Origin: Halocynthiibacter namhaensis
GTDB lineage: Bacteria > Pseudomonadota > Alphaproteobacteria > Rhodobacterales > Rhodobacteraceae
Direction of reading: 5' to 3'
Length of the DNA: 64,000 nucleotides
Assembly: GCF_000812685.1 (NCBI RefSeq)
Contig: NZ_JWIF01000067.1
Span: forward strand, 1 to 64,000
The position numbers were made by a program, and so were the translations under genes. Shown here piece after piece: positions 9,007-17,085 of the stretch (the first letter of the stretch is position 1; each line of letters starts with the position of its first letter). Below the pieces are notes generated by a model. It searched no databases. It was given only the letters and a program-made list of their open reading frames with translations, and was not told the origin of the DNA.

Positions 9007-11421
9007 ATGCGCACAGAAGCCCAGGTTGTCGTCATCGGAGGCGGGCTGATCGGTTGCTCGATCCTTTATCACCTCGCAAAACTTGGATGGAAAGATTGCA
9101 TCCTACTGGAACGCGACGAGCTGACCTCTGGATCAACATGGCACGCCGCCGCAGGCATCCATGGCCTGCACGACAACAGTAATATCACGCGAATTCAGCA
9201 TTATACCATGAACCTGTATAAGGAATTGGAACAAGAAACCGGGCAGGGCTGTGGCGTGTTTCAGCCGGGATCTTTGTACTTGGCCCAGACCGAGGCCCGT
9301 GAACATCAGTTGCGTTTGCAGGAAGCCAAAGCCAAATATTACGGCATGAATTTCCATGAAGTCTCCCGCGCTGAGGCTGAAAAATTGCACCCATTGGTGA
9401 ATTATGACGGCATTCGTTGCATTATGTATGAACCCGATGGCGGCAATGTGGACCCATCCGGTGTGACCCAGGCCTATGCGGCTGGCGCACGTGCGATGGG
9501 TGCGCAAGTGGAACGGTTCTGCCCGGTGACCGCAACGGAACAACAGCCAGATGGTACATGGATTGTGCGCACGCCGAAAGGTGACATCAAAGCAGAATGG
9601 GTCGTGAATGCAGCCGGTCTTTGGGGGCGTGAAGTGGGCGCGATGGCGGGTTTGAAACTGCCACTGATCCCAACAGAGCACCAGTATTTTGTGACCGAAG
9701 CCATTGCAGAGGTCAAAGCGCATGGCAAACGTTTGCCATCTGTTGCGGATCGCGATGGCGAATATTACCTGCGCCAAGAAGGTGATGGTCTATTGGTTGG
9801 TGCCTATGAAAAGAACATGAAGTTCTGGGCCGAAGATGGCACGCCACAAGGTTTCGGCCATGAACTATTCGCAGATGATCTTGAACGGATCGAAGACAAT
9901 ATCATGCGTGCGATTGATCGTTTGTCGGTCGTCGGGGACGCGGGTATCAAACGTGTGATCAATGGTCCGATGATCTGGTCGCCGGATTCAAACGCACTGT
10001 TTGGCACCGTGCCTGAACTGTCTAACTACTTCTGTTGTAACGGTATTATTCCTGGTTTCTCGCAATCCGGTGGGCTTGGTCTGCTGGCGGCGCAATGGAT
10101 CATTGAGGGCGAACCACAATATGACATGTTCGCTTGGGATCTGGCACGTTTTGGCGATTGGGCGGATGCGAAATTCACCAAAGCCAAGGTGCAGGATCAA
10201 TATGCGAACCGTTTCTCAATTCACTTCCCAAATGAGGAACGTTCTGCGGGCCGTCCTGCACGCGTGCGTCCTGCTTATGAGATGCAAAAGGATATGGGCG
10301 CGGTCTTTGGCCTAAGCTGTGGTTGGGAACATCCGCTTTGGTTCGCTGATAAGCCGGGTGTGACCGACACCAATGGGTTTACCCGTCAGAACTGGTTCGA
10401 ACCTGTCGCGAATGAAACCAAGATGTTGCGTGACCATGTTGGTGTCATTGATATTTCCAACTTTGCCAATTACCGCATCACGGGGCCTGGCGCGCATGCC
10501 TGGCTGGATGCGTTGCTGGCCAATACGATCCCAACGGAAATCGGGCGGTCTTGTCTTGCGCCGCTGATCTCTGTGCGCGGTGGTATTGCGGGTGACTTCA
10601 CGGTGACCATGTTGGGCGAGGGCGATTATATGATGGTCGGTTCTGGTATGGCGGAACGCTATCATCAGCGTTTCTTCAACGCGGTTCCAATGCCTGAGGG
10701 AACAACATTTACGAACCTGACGGACACGACCGCTGGCTTTAACATTGCTGGGCCCAAGTCGCGCGATCTTCTGGCGCGTCTCACAAATGTTGACCTGTCG
10801 CATGAGGCTTTCCGTTTCATGCGTTCACAGCAGATCACCGTTGCCGGGGTAGATTGCCTTGCGATCCGCGTCAGTTTCACTGGTGATCTTGGTTGGGAGC
10901 TGCATTGCGCCGAGGCGGATCAGGTCAAACTCTATGATGCTTTGATCACTGAGGCGCGTGCGGTTGAAGGTGGCCCGGTTGGCGGGCGTGCGTTGGGGGC
11001 GTTGCGCATTGAAAAAGGCTATGGATCATGGGGCCGCGAATACAGCCCTGAATATTACCCACAGGAAGTGGGCCTTGAACGTTTGGTGAAGCCTGCGAAA
11101 GATTTCCTGAACAAAGCGGCCTGGGAGAAAATCAAAAACGACGCGCCGCGTGAACTGCTGGTGGGTTTTGAAATCGAAGTCGACAATGCGGATGCCAGCG
11201 GCGGGGAACCTGTGTTTATGCCCGATGGCACGCCTGCGGGTCGCGTGACCTCTGGTGCCTTTGGGGCATCCGTTGGTAAATCCCTGGCGCTTGGGTTTGT
11301 GAAGGCTGGCGTCGCAAAGCCTGGTGATACGGTGGATGTCTTTATCCTGGGTGCGCCGCATAAAGCGCGTATTCTTGAGCAACCTGCCTTTGATCCCGAA
11401 GGCAAACGCCTGCGCGGTTAA
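9007..11421 (+). CDS. FAD-dependent dimethylglycine/sarcosine dehydrogenase-type protein with GcvT domain (second copy)
   Basis: An 804-residue paralogue of the protein at 5717-8131 with the same domain order: FAD-binding DAO domain (VVVIGGGLIGCSILYHL, LTSGSTWHAAAG), FAO_M linker, then GcvT and GcvT C-terminal domains. It should oxidatively demethylate an N-methylglycine-type substrate and transfer formaldehyde-level carbon to folate. The start at ATG 9007 (MRTEAQVVVIGGG) is preferred over an in-frame ATG 42 bases earlier because GGAG lies just before it and the N-terminus then matches the paralogue. A strong terminator follows. Two such enzymes beside an MttB homologue suggest stepwise use of methylated amines. 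Confidence 0.9.
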   Translation: MRTEAQVVVIGGGLIGCSILYHLAKLGWKDCILLERDELTSGSTWHAAAGIHGLHDNSNITRIQHYTMNLYKELEQETGQGCGVFQPGSLYLAQTEAREHQLRLQEAKAKYYGMNFHEVSRAEAEKLHPLVNYDGIRCIMYEPDGGNVDPSGVTQAYAAGARAMGAQVERFCPVTATEQQPDGTWIVRTPKGDIKAEWVVNAAGLWGREVGAMAGLKLPLIPTEHQYFVTEAIAEVKAHGKRLPSVADRDGEYYLRQEGDGLLVGAYEKNMKFWAEDGTPQGFGHELFADDLERIEDNIMRAIDRLSVVGDAGIKRVINGPMIWSPDSNALFGTVPELSNYFCCNGIIPGFSQSGGLGLLAAQWIIEGEPQYDMFAWDLARFGDWADAKFTKAKVQDQYANRFSIHFPNEERSAGRPARVRPAYEMQKDMGAVFGLSCGWEHPLWFADKPGVTDTNGFTRQNWFEPVANETKMLRDHVGVIDISNFANYRITGPGAHAWLDALLANTIPTEIGRSCLAPLISVRGGIAGDFTVTMLGEGDYMMVGSGMAERYHQRFFNAVPMPEGTTFTNLTDTTAGFNIAGPKSRDLLARLTNVDLSHEAFRFMRSQQITVAGVDCLAIRVSFTGDLGWELHCAEADQVKLYDALITEARAVEGGPVGGRALGALRIEKGYGSWGREYSPEYYPQEVGLERLVKPAKDFLNKAAWEKIKNDAPRELLVGFEIEVDNADASGGEPVFMPDGTPAGRVTSGAFGASVGKSLALGFVKAGVAKPGDTVDVFILGAPHKARILEQPAFDPEGKRLRG

Positions 11422-11442
11422 CGAGACCTTAGCGATGTAAAA

Positions 11443-11473
11443 GGGCGGCAGGTTTATCCCGCCGCCCTTTTTT
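11443..11473. terminator. bidirectional Rho-independent terminator
   Basis: GGGCGGC (11443-11449) pairs with GCCGCCC (11461-11467), and six Ts follow. The complementary strand also has a T-rich tail. It serves the two convergent genes ending at 11421 and 11498. Confidence 0.9.
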
Positions 11474-11497
11474 ACGTTTTGAATATTCCGTGGGTCT

Positions 11498-13033
11498 TTA
11501 GCCCAAGTGGATTTTGAACTTAGACCGGATTTCTTGATCGAGAACCGGGTCAAGTGCCGCATTGGAAGGTTCTGCCAGGATCTCTTCTTTTTTCTTAGTT
11601 GCAGCCTTGATCAGGTCAGGTTTACCTACCTCGACCCATTCTTTCGGCGATAGACGTTCAGCGGTTTTTGGGTAAACATAATCGCTTTCCATCCGCGCAA
11701 GGGTCGCATCGGTGCCAAGATAATGACCAGGCCCACCTAGGCAAACTTCGCGCATCTGATCTAGGGCAAGCGTCATATCGTCGACCTCAATCCCGCGCAC
11801 ACAGCGCAGGGCGTGACCGATGATATCATCGCCCAAGATCAGGCTTTCGTGGCAAAACCCCAACAGGGATGCATGCATCCCAGCGGATTCGTAGACCATG
11901 TTCAGACCAGACAGACCACCCATGACGTTCGATGCCATCGCTTCCCATCCTGCCTGCATGTCAGGCAGTTTCGCATCGGTCATCCCCGCAGGGGCACCGC
12001 CGGGAAGGCCATAGAATTTATGCATCTGTGCGCAAGCTGCGGTCAGAAGTGCTTGTTCACCAGACCCACCAGTCATAGCGCCGGAACGCAGGTCAAGGCC
12101 GAAGGGCCATGTGCCAAAGATTGCGGGGTGGCCAGGCTTGACGGCGTTCACATAGACGATGCCTGCCAAACATTCCGCAACCGCTTGCACGACGGCGCCT
12201 GCCACAGTTGATGGTGTGGTCGCGCCTGCCATACCTGCGGATAAAAGCAATACAGGCATGCCGCCAGCAATGACCTTTTCCATCACTTCGCAGCTTTCAG
12301 TCGCGAACTTCATGGGGGGGACGACAAAACAGTTGGAATTGGACACAAATGGACGCGCGCGCCATTCATCTTCGCCACCGGCAATCATATGCAGCATTTC
12401 AAACGCACCATCGACGAAGTCGGGTTCGGTGAAAGAAGTCCCAATATGCTTGGTGGTGCCCGCGACACAGGCATAGATAGAATTCAGATCCATCTCATAG
12501 TTGTCGGGAATATCGCGGCAGACCATCGGGCGTTGCAGGAAGTGGATATTGTCCAATTGATCCGCGATTTTCGCGGCGTCATGCAGATCCTGCACAGTGG
12601 AATCGCGATATTCTTCGGTTTCAACATCCACCAAGCTGACCGCAGCACCGGCCGTGCCGTAATGCACGCGGTGGCCGTTTAATTGCATGTCATGCTTTGG
12701 GTCGCGCCCGTTCAAAGTGATGTCTTTACAGGCCTTTGACAGGGCGTCATCGACGACCGCACGGGGGATACGAATACGGTTATCGTCGCCAAGGATACAG
12801 CCAACACGTACCATGTGATCGACACCAGATTGCGGTGCATCTGCAAAACCAATGGTTTCAAGCGCCTCAATCGCGGCTTCGTGGATCATGCTGATCTGTT
12901 CGTCGGACAGAATTTTCAGGGTCGCGCTTTCCATCCCTGGACGGATGGAACGTTCTTCCATGGCAATTGGGGCTTCACGAAGGGCTTTGCGGGCGGCGCG
13001 GCCACCGGAACGGCGGGAGGTTTTAGCAGTCAT
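11498..13033 (-). CDS. MttB-family (trimethylamine methyltransferase-like) protein, non-pyrrolysine
   Basis: A 511-residue member of the MttB superfamily. The founding enzyme moves a methyl group from trimethylamine to a corrinoid protein using pyrrolysine. The reading frame here is uninterrupted, with no in-frame amber codon, so it belongs to the large non-pyrrolysine branch, which includes glycine-betaine methyltransferases (MtgB). Family motifs such as HYGTAGAAVSLVD, GTTKHIGTSF, GTWPFGLDLRSGAMTGGSGE and the closing CLGGPGHYLG are visible. Residues 1-40 are basic and probably disordered. No corrinoid protein or reductive activase is encoded nearby. The position next to two dimethylglycine/sarcosine-type dehydrogenases points to quaternary amine use, but the substrate is inferred. 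Confidence 0.88.
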   Translation of the reverse strand: MTAKTSRRSGGRAARKALREAPIAMEERSIRPGMESATLKILSDEQISMIHEAAIEALETIGFADAPQSGVDHMVRVGCILGDDNRIRIPRAVVDDALSKACKDITLNGRDPKHDMQLNGHRVHYGTAGAAVSLVDVETEEYRDSTVQDLHDAAKIADQLDNIHFLQRPMVCRDIPDNYEMDLNSIYACVAGTTKHIGTSFTEPDFVDGAFEMLHMIAGGEDEWRARPFVSNSNCFVVPPMKFATESCEVMEKVIAGGMPVLLLSAGMAGATTPSTVAGAVVQAVAECLAGIVYVNAVKPGHPAIFGTWPFGLDLRSGAMTGGSGEQALLTAACAQMHKFYGLPGGAPAGMTDAKLPDMQAGWEAMASNVMGGLSGLNMVYESAGMHASLLGFCHESLILGDDIIGHALRCVRGIEVDDMTLALDQMREVCLGGPGHYLGTDATLARMESDYVYPKTAERLSPKEWVEVGKPDLIKAATKKKEEILAEPSNAALDPVLDQEIRSKFKIHLG

Positions 13034-13361
13034 GTTATGTCTCGATTTGGTTAGTAGAAAGGGAAGGGTACTTTACAGCACGCCTGGACCACCGCGCGCG
13101 GCACGGCCCCTTTCTGCACCAATCGTGATAATGATCAGAGAGATCTTCCAGTCAAGACAATGGACCAAGGCAGGCTCCGTTTGAAACAGTTTCTTCATGA
13201 AAATTGCATGCGATTTTTCATCACAGCCCGCGCGTTTACGACAATATGTCGCTTTCAGGAAATTTTTGTTTCTTTTGGGGAAATCTGGGACGTAGACAGA
13301 AGCGCCCGACCAAAGCTGCGACATAGCGAGATTGATCGGGGACAGTTCGGTGTTCTGGGGG
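13034..13361. other. gap upstream of the MttB-family gene
   Basis: About 330 bp with no gene I can support. A 41-codon frame on the minus strand (13073-13198) has no ribosome-binding site and no recognisable protein. The region must hold the promoter and leader of the MttB-family gene; I could not identify a specific operator or riboswitch. Confidence 0.5.
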
Positions 13362-13862
13362 TTATGTGATCGGGCGGCCCGCGTGGGTCAGGGTGATCGA
13401 CAAGGTCTTAAGTGCGGCAATTTCTGCTGCGGGCAGCGCGTCGGTGTCGCGGGTAAGTTCATGCAGTTTCGTCATGATGGCGGTGATGGCACTTGTCTCG
13501 GCGTCGGAAAAGTTACGGTCGCTGCGGGCGTAACTGGCAACGGTCCGTGAATCACCTGCTTCCATCGCGTGGACAAACCCGAACTTCAATCCGTGCGCAG
13601 CGGCCTCTCGCAAAACGCCTGCGTCATCTTGATCGCTGAGATTGTCCCAAGTCTGCGTGCCGGTGTTTTCAAACCCCCAACGCACGGTGGGATCTGTCAT
13701 CACCATTCCCTTACGGGTGTAGGTGTCAATCCAGTCACGCTTGTAGGTCTGAAAGAGAAACATTGGAGTCGTAAAACGAATATGCAGTGCGATCGCATAT
13801 CCTGAAGGGCAAATTTCATCCAACGCACTGAGCAAAGGAGAAATAGTAAGTTCTGTCCGCAT
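13362..13862 (-). CDS. LuxR-type autoinducer-binding domain protein lacking the DNA-binding domain
   Basis: A stand-alone autoinducer-binding domain of about 166 residues. It keeps the ligand-pocket residues of LuxR proteins: Trp and Tyr in DWIDTYTRKG, Asp-Pro and Trp in MTDPTVRW, and Gly in HGLKFGFVHAM. The protein ends 40 residues after the domain, where complete LuxR proteins have a helix-turn-helix. No frameshifted helix-turn-helix can be found in the 160 bp downstream. The start at 13862 aligns the N-terminus with the neighbouring LuxR; an upstream ATG at 13919 would add 19 residues. It is divergent from that luxR gene. Possible roles are a dominant-negative partner or a signal sink, as for truncated TraR-like proteins. 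Confidence 0.8.
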   Translation of the reverse strand: MRTELTISPLLSALDEICPSGYAIALHIRFTTPMFLFQTYKRDWIDTYTRKGMVMTDPTVRWGFENTGTQTWDNLSDQDDAGVLREAAAHGLKFGFVHAMEAGDSRTVASYARSDRNFSDAETSAITAIMTKLHELTRDTDALPAAEIAALKTLSITLTHAGRPIT

Positions 13863-13989
13863 TTCGTAGATCTCAGTGTATTTTTGTTGCAAAAAGAGAA
13901 ACATTCGTCTTATTTGCAATTATGACATGACCTTGTGGCGGAGGGAACCTCTCTAAAGGGTAATGGTTTAACCAAAATATATTTGTTTG

Positions 13990-14598
13990 ATGATTGATAA
14001 AGCTGATCTCGATTTTTTGACGACCTTAGCGCCGTCTGGCTTCTATCTTGCGATGCGAGTAGGGTTCGCTTTTCCTGTTGCAGAGGCCAATACCCTGCCT
14101 GAGGGATGGGTGTCTCATTACACCAATCATGGCTTTATGATGTATGACCCGGTCCTGAAATGGGTCTATGGAAATACAGGTGCCACCCGTTGGGCTGACA
14201 TCAAAATCCCTGATCCGAGAAACGTGTTGCGGGACGCCAAGCGCCATGGGCTTGACCATGGGGTCGCGATCAGTTGTCTGGATGATTGTGTCGATGGGCA
14301 GCGCAGTTACGGCAGTTTTGCGCGGCAAGATCGGGCTTTTAGCGATGAAGAAATACGTATTTTAAGCCAAGTTATCAGCGAATTGCATGCGAGCTATTCA
14401 CCGCCGAAGAACTTAACCAAAGCCGAGCTTGAAGTCCTGATTATGATCAAAGATGGTTTGTTGATGAAGCAAATCGCTGATGATTTGGGGATATCTCTCG
14501 GGGCGGTGAAGCAACGTTTAAAGAACGCAAAATACAAGCTGCATGCCAAAACCAGCAGCCATGCTGCAGCTTTGGCCATTCAGTTCGGTTTGATCTGA
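13990..14598 (+). CDS. LuxR-family quorum-sensing transcriptional regulator
   Basis: A complete but short (202 residues) LuxR-family regulator. The N-terminal domain has the acyl-homoserine-lactone pocket signature: Trp and Tyr in GWVSHYTNHG, Asp-Pro in MYDPVLKW, and Gly in HGLDHGVAI. The C-terminal helix-turn-helix begins at LTKAELEVLIMIKDGLLMKQ and includes ADDLGISLGAVKQRLKNAKY. The ATG at 13990 is used; a TTG codon immediately precedes it and there is no strong ribosome-binding site. The gene lies 150 bp before the signal synthase gene and is divergent from a ligand-binding-only homologue. The cognate signal cannot be deduced. Confidence 0.93.
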   Translation: MIDKADLDFLTTLAPSGFYLAMRVGFAFPVAEANTLPEGWVSHYTNHGFMMYDPVLKWVYGNTGATRWADIKIPDPRNVLRDAKRHGLDHGVAISCLDDCVDGQRSYGSFARQDRAFSDEEIRILSQVISELHASYSPPKNLTKAELEVLIMIKDGLLMKQIADDLGISLGAVKQRLKNAKYKLHAKTSSHAAALAIQFGLI

Positions 14599-14748
14599 TC
14601 TGTCTACACTCATTCTGAAACTTTGGAACGCCCTGAAGGCACCAGCTGGGGGGACTATGATACCCAGATGTTCCCGCTTTGGTTGAATATCTATAGAATT
14701 GCATTTCTTAAAGGCGTTAACTGTATTGGCAAAATAGGAGTTAGCATA

Positions 14749-15354
14749 ATGCAAAACATTACTTTTAACCTCACCTGCCTTCACAACCATAACGATGCAT
14801 TCTGGGGATACCTTAAGCTCCGTAAGCATTTCTTCGTTGATCAACTGGGGTGGGATATTCCGCATGACGATCAGTTCGAGATGGACCAATATGACACGCC
14901 GGTCGCTTGGTATTCTCTTGTGTTGGATCGGGGGCAGGTTGTTGGCGGCGCGCGTGTTATGCCGACCACGGCGCGTTGGGGGCAACACAGTTATATGTTA
15001 AAAGATGCGGTCGATGGAAAGTTGCTCGATATTCCGTCAGAAGTGTTGGACAGCGCCGTCGAAAGTCAGGGCTTGTGGGAATGTACGCGTCTTGTGGTTA
15101 GCGATGGTTTGACCACCCATGCGCAGCGGTCAGAATGCCTGTCCTTGATTGTGTCAGGTCTTGCTGAGACAGCTGCGTCGCAGGGCGGGACGGAACTCAT
15201 GTCCCTGTCGCCCTTGGCGTTGATGCGTGCGCTGCGCCAATTGGGCTATGACGCTGGCCGCATCGGAGAACCTTATCTTAATCCCGGGGATGGGCGCAAA
15301 TATGCGGTCTTGTCGATGCCAGTCAAGCGCCGGACTGCGTTGAAAGCGGCTTAG
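14749..15354 (+). CDS. acyl-homoserine-lactone synthase (LuxI family)
   Basis: Makes N-acyl-homoserine-lactone signals from S-adenosylmethionine and an acyl carrier. It has 201 residues, the usual size. The conserved LuxI positions are present: Arg and Phe in LRKHFFVDQLGW, the Trp of that motif, acidic residues in FEMDQYDT, Arg in GGARVMPTT, and Glu-Arg in WECTRLVV. The start at 14749 is supported by AGGAG nine bases upstream; the longer frame from 14623 is discarded. It is downstream of luxR in the same direction. The 150 bp between them should contain the LuxR binding site, although no canonical lux box is evident. Confidence 0.93.
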   Translation: MQNITFNLTCLHNHNDAFWGYLKLRKHFFVDQLGWDIPHDDQFEMDQYDTPVAWYSLVLDRGQVVGGARVMPTTARWGQHSYMLKDAVDGKLLDIPSEVLDSAVESQGLWECTRLVVSDGLTTHAQRSECLSLIVSGLAETAASQGGTELMSLSPLALMRALRQLGYDAGRIGEPYLNPGDGRKYAVLSMPVKRRTALKAA

Positions 15355-15400
15355 AGTGTTGCAGGGGTGAGCAGGGCGCGTTGAAAACGCCCTGCGTCGT

Positions 15401-16180
15401 TCACGAATATGCAGGTGACGCGAGAAGAAGTTCGCGAATGGCTGGCGGAATTGTTTCGAGGGGGCGCAAACCCGAGTCACGCGCCGCCGCGAGCACATGT
15501 TGTGCATCTGGCGGAAGCTGCTGCATGGCGACCGGCACATAGGGCTGGGTGTTCGGGGTGTCACCTGTGGATAGATAACTGGCCCCAACATACAGCCGCG
15601 ACATATAGCCATATTCCATAAAACTCAGGGAAATGCGGCGCCCCTGAGGGTCAAAGGCCAACATCGAAAACCCATCGTCTTGCGGGAAGATGATCCCACC
15701 CGCGCGTCGTTTCTGGGGGTCCGAAGGCATGAAATACGTGCCGCTGGCCTTGGGCATATACCCTGAAAATGTCTGAATCCCGTCGACGGTCTTAACCAGT
15801 GTTAAGATGGATTGGCCCTTTTGCGGACGCCCATAGGTGAGCTTCCAAAAAATATAGAACCCGTCGTGCAGTCGCCCGGAAGCTTCGTAGTTATACCCAG
15901 ACCCGTATTTTTCCAATTCCTGCTTTAGCCCGGTTGTTGGGCCCTTCAGAGATTCGACTGGTTCAAGCAAGATGCGCGCATCCACGTTGAAGTGATCACA
16001 GAAGCGTTGCAGGATATCTGGACGCGGGAAAGATTCACCGGATAAGAAACGGTTGAGTTGAGTTCGGTTGACATCAAGAACGCGAGATAATTCCGCGACG
16101 TTCCCGTGTTCTCCCATGAGGAGCTTCAGGTTTCGCGCAAATATCCCACGGGTGTCGTGAGGGGATGACGTATTAATCAT
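15401..16180 (-). CDS. XRE-family helix-turn-helix regulator
   Basis: A 259-residue regulator. Residues about 13-70 form a Cro/CI-type helix-turn-helix (LKLLMGEHGNVAELSRVLDV, NRTQLNRFLSGESFPRPDIL). The remaining 190 residues contain a beta-rich region (YNYEASGRLHDGFYIFWKLT, KTVDGIQTFSGYMPKASGTY) that may sense a ligand but matches no domain I can name. It is convergent with the luxI gene and divergent from a small cold-shock-like gene. The intervening 240 bp carry several dyads with GTCAC half-sites, likely operators for this protein. Its target and inducer are unknown. Confidence 0.85.
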   Translation of the reverse strand: MINTSSPHDTRGIFARNLKLLMGEHGNVAELSRVLDVNRTQLNRFLSGESFPRPDILQRFCDHFNVDARILLEPVESLKGPTTGLKQELEKYGSGYNYEASGRLHDGFYIFWKLTYGRPQKGQSILTLVKTVDGIQTFSGYMPKASGTYFMPSDPQKRRAGGIIFPQDDGFSMLAFDPQGRRISLSFMEYGYMSRLYVGASYLSTGDTPNTQPYVPVAMQQLPPDAQHVLAAARDSGLRPLETIPPAIRELLLASPAYS

Positions 16181-16232
16181 TACGTTACTCGGCTACAGCT
16201 GCCATTGTGCGTGTTTAACCCTAGGCAACCAC

Positions 16233-16331
16233 AGTCACAAGTGACTCTCGCAATGGTTGATTTGGGCGATGGAGGGTTCCACTAGTAGAACCTTTAACCA
16301 CAATGTGACGCAAAACAAGCCTTAGCGTCAC
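16233..16331. promoter_or_regulatory. cluster of dyads with GTCAC/GTGAC half-sites
   Basis: Three inverted repeats lie in the divergent region. AGTCAC-AA-GTGACT is at 16233-16246. GGTTC and GAACC flank ACTAGT at 16275-16292. GTGACGC and GCGTCAC flank 13 bases at 16305-16331. Another GTCAC occurs near 16350. They are candidate operators for the XRE regulator and the gene at 16420; I know of no characterised matching site. Confidence 0.5.
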
Positions 16332-16419
16332 AAAATCAAACAATCGTGTCACATGAAACGATCTCGCATGACCGGAATTTGTTCGGCATAGTTGAAGGAC
16401 GTTGCAAGGAGTAGTGTTT

Positions 16420-16968
16420 ATGTTGGGACTGGTATTATGGGTACGGAAAGGTTGCGGAATGATCTGGTGCGAAGATCAGGATGACCTCGTGTATTTTTCG
16501 ATCGAGGGTTTGGACGACTTTCCGGTTGATCCTTTGAAGATGGGCGACTTCGTGCGGTTTGAATGCCGTTATTCATACGGCCGGCGTGTTGCTAGCACGA
16601 TTGAATTGCTTGCCCAGAATTCGTTTGGTGAATCTCTATCAAGTATTCTTATGGCGCAGGCGAAACATGCGACCACACAAGGCGATACTGCACAAGAGCC
16701 ACCAATCGACGTTGATACGAATGCAGTAATAACCGAATTCCCGCGTGCTCCATTCCTCGCAGATGAGCCGCAGGAACCGTCCAAGGAAGGTGGCGCTCAG
16801 TGCGTGGACGCTGCTTTCCTTGGACGAACAGTCAAGGCTTGGGCTAAAGGTGGAAATCCCGTTCAGGTGGGTCGTTGTTGGATAGATTCGCGCGAAAGAT
16901 GCGCTGCGAATGAAAACTCGGACAGGGCAACGATCCCCATGAATTCCTTTCGTATACGCCCAGCTTAG
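16420..16968 (+). CDS. cryptic cold-shock-fold protein
   Basis: A 182-residue protein with no obvious annotation. Residues 3-66 read like a divergent cold-shock domain. LVLWVRKGCGMIWCEDQDDL parallels the usual W-F-N-x-x-KGFGFI motif. LVYFSIEGL parallels VFVHFSAI. MGDFVRFECRYSYGRRVAST parallels the final V-x-F strand and the AANV end. Two RNP aromatic positions are replaced by Cys and Met, so nucleic-acid binding may be weakened. Residues 70-182 are polar, acidic, probably disordered, and end in a basic tail. AGGAG eight bases upstream supports ATG 16420 over an earlier TTG. It is divergent from an XRE regulator. Confidence 0.65.
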   Translation: MLGLVLWVRKGCGMIWCEDQDDLVYFSIEGLDDFPVDPLKMGDFVRFECRYSYGRRVASTIELLAQNSFGESLSSILMAQAKHATTQGDTAQEPPIDVDTNAVITEFPRAPFLADEPQEPSKEGGAQCVDAAFLGRTVKAWAKGGNPVQVGRCWIDSRERCAANENSDRATIPMNSFRIRPA

Positions 16969-17017
16969 AAGCGGGTAGAACACACACTCACCATGCGGAA
17001 CATCCGCTGCGAAAGGA

Positions 17018-17046
17018 AAGGCGGCCAGGGGAAATCTGGCCGCCTT
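17018..17046 (-). terminator. terminator of ilvIH
   Basis: An 11-bp perfect stem (17018-17028 with 17036-17046) and a seven-base loop, 40 bp beyond the ilvH stop. Read on the minus strand it is followed by TTTCCTTTC, an imperfect T-tract. Confidence 0.8.
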
Positions 17047-17085
17047 AAACTATAGTCGAAAACATATGTGAGTTGACTGAGCGGA

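Noticed and set aside
11498-13033. Possibility that the MttB homologue uses pyrrolysine
   Set aside because: The frame is continuous for 511 codons with no internal TAG and ends with a normal family C-terminus.
13073-13198. 41-codon frame upstream of the MttB-family gene
   Set aside because: No ribosome-binding site, no similarity, and it occupies the likely leader of the MttB gene.
14646-14667. CTGGG ... CCCAG dyad upstream of luxI considered as a lux box
   Set aside because: Only the outer five bases are symmetric and it does not match the known lux-type consensus; position alone is not enough.
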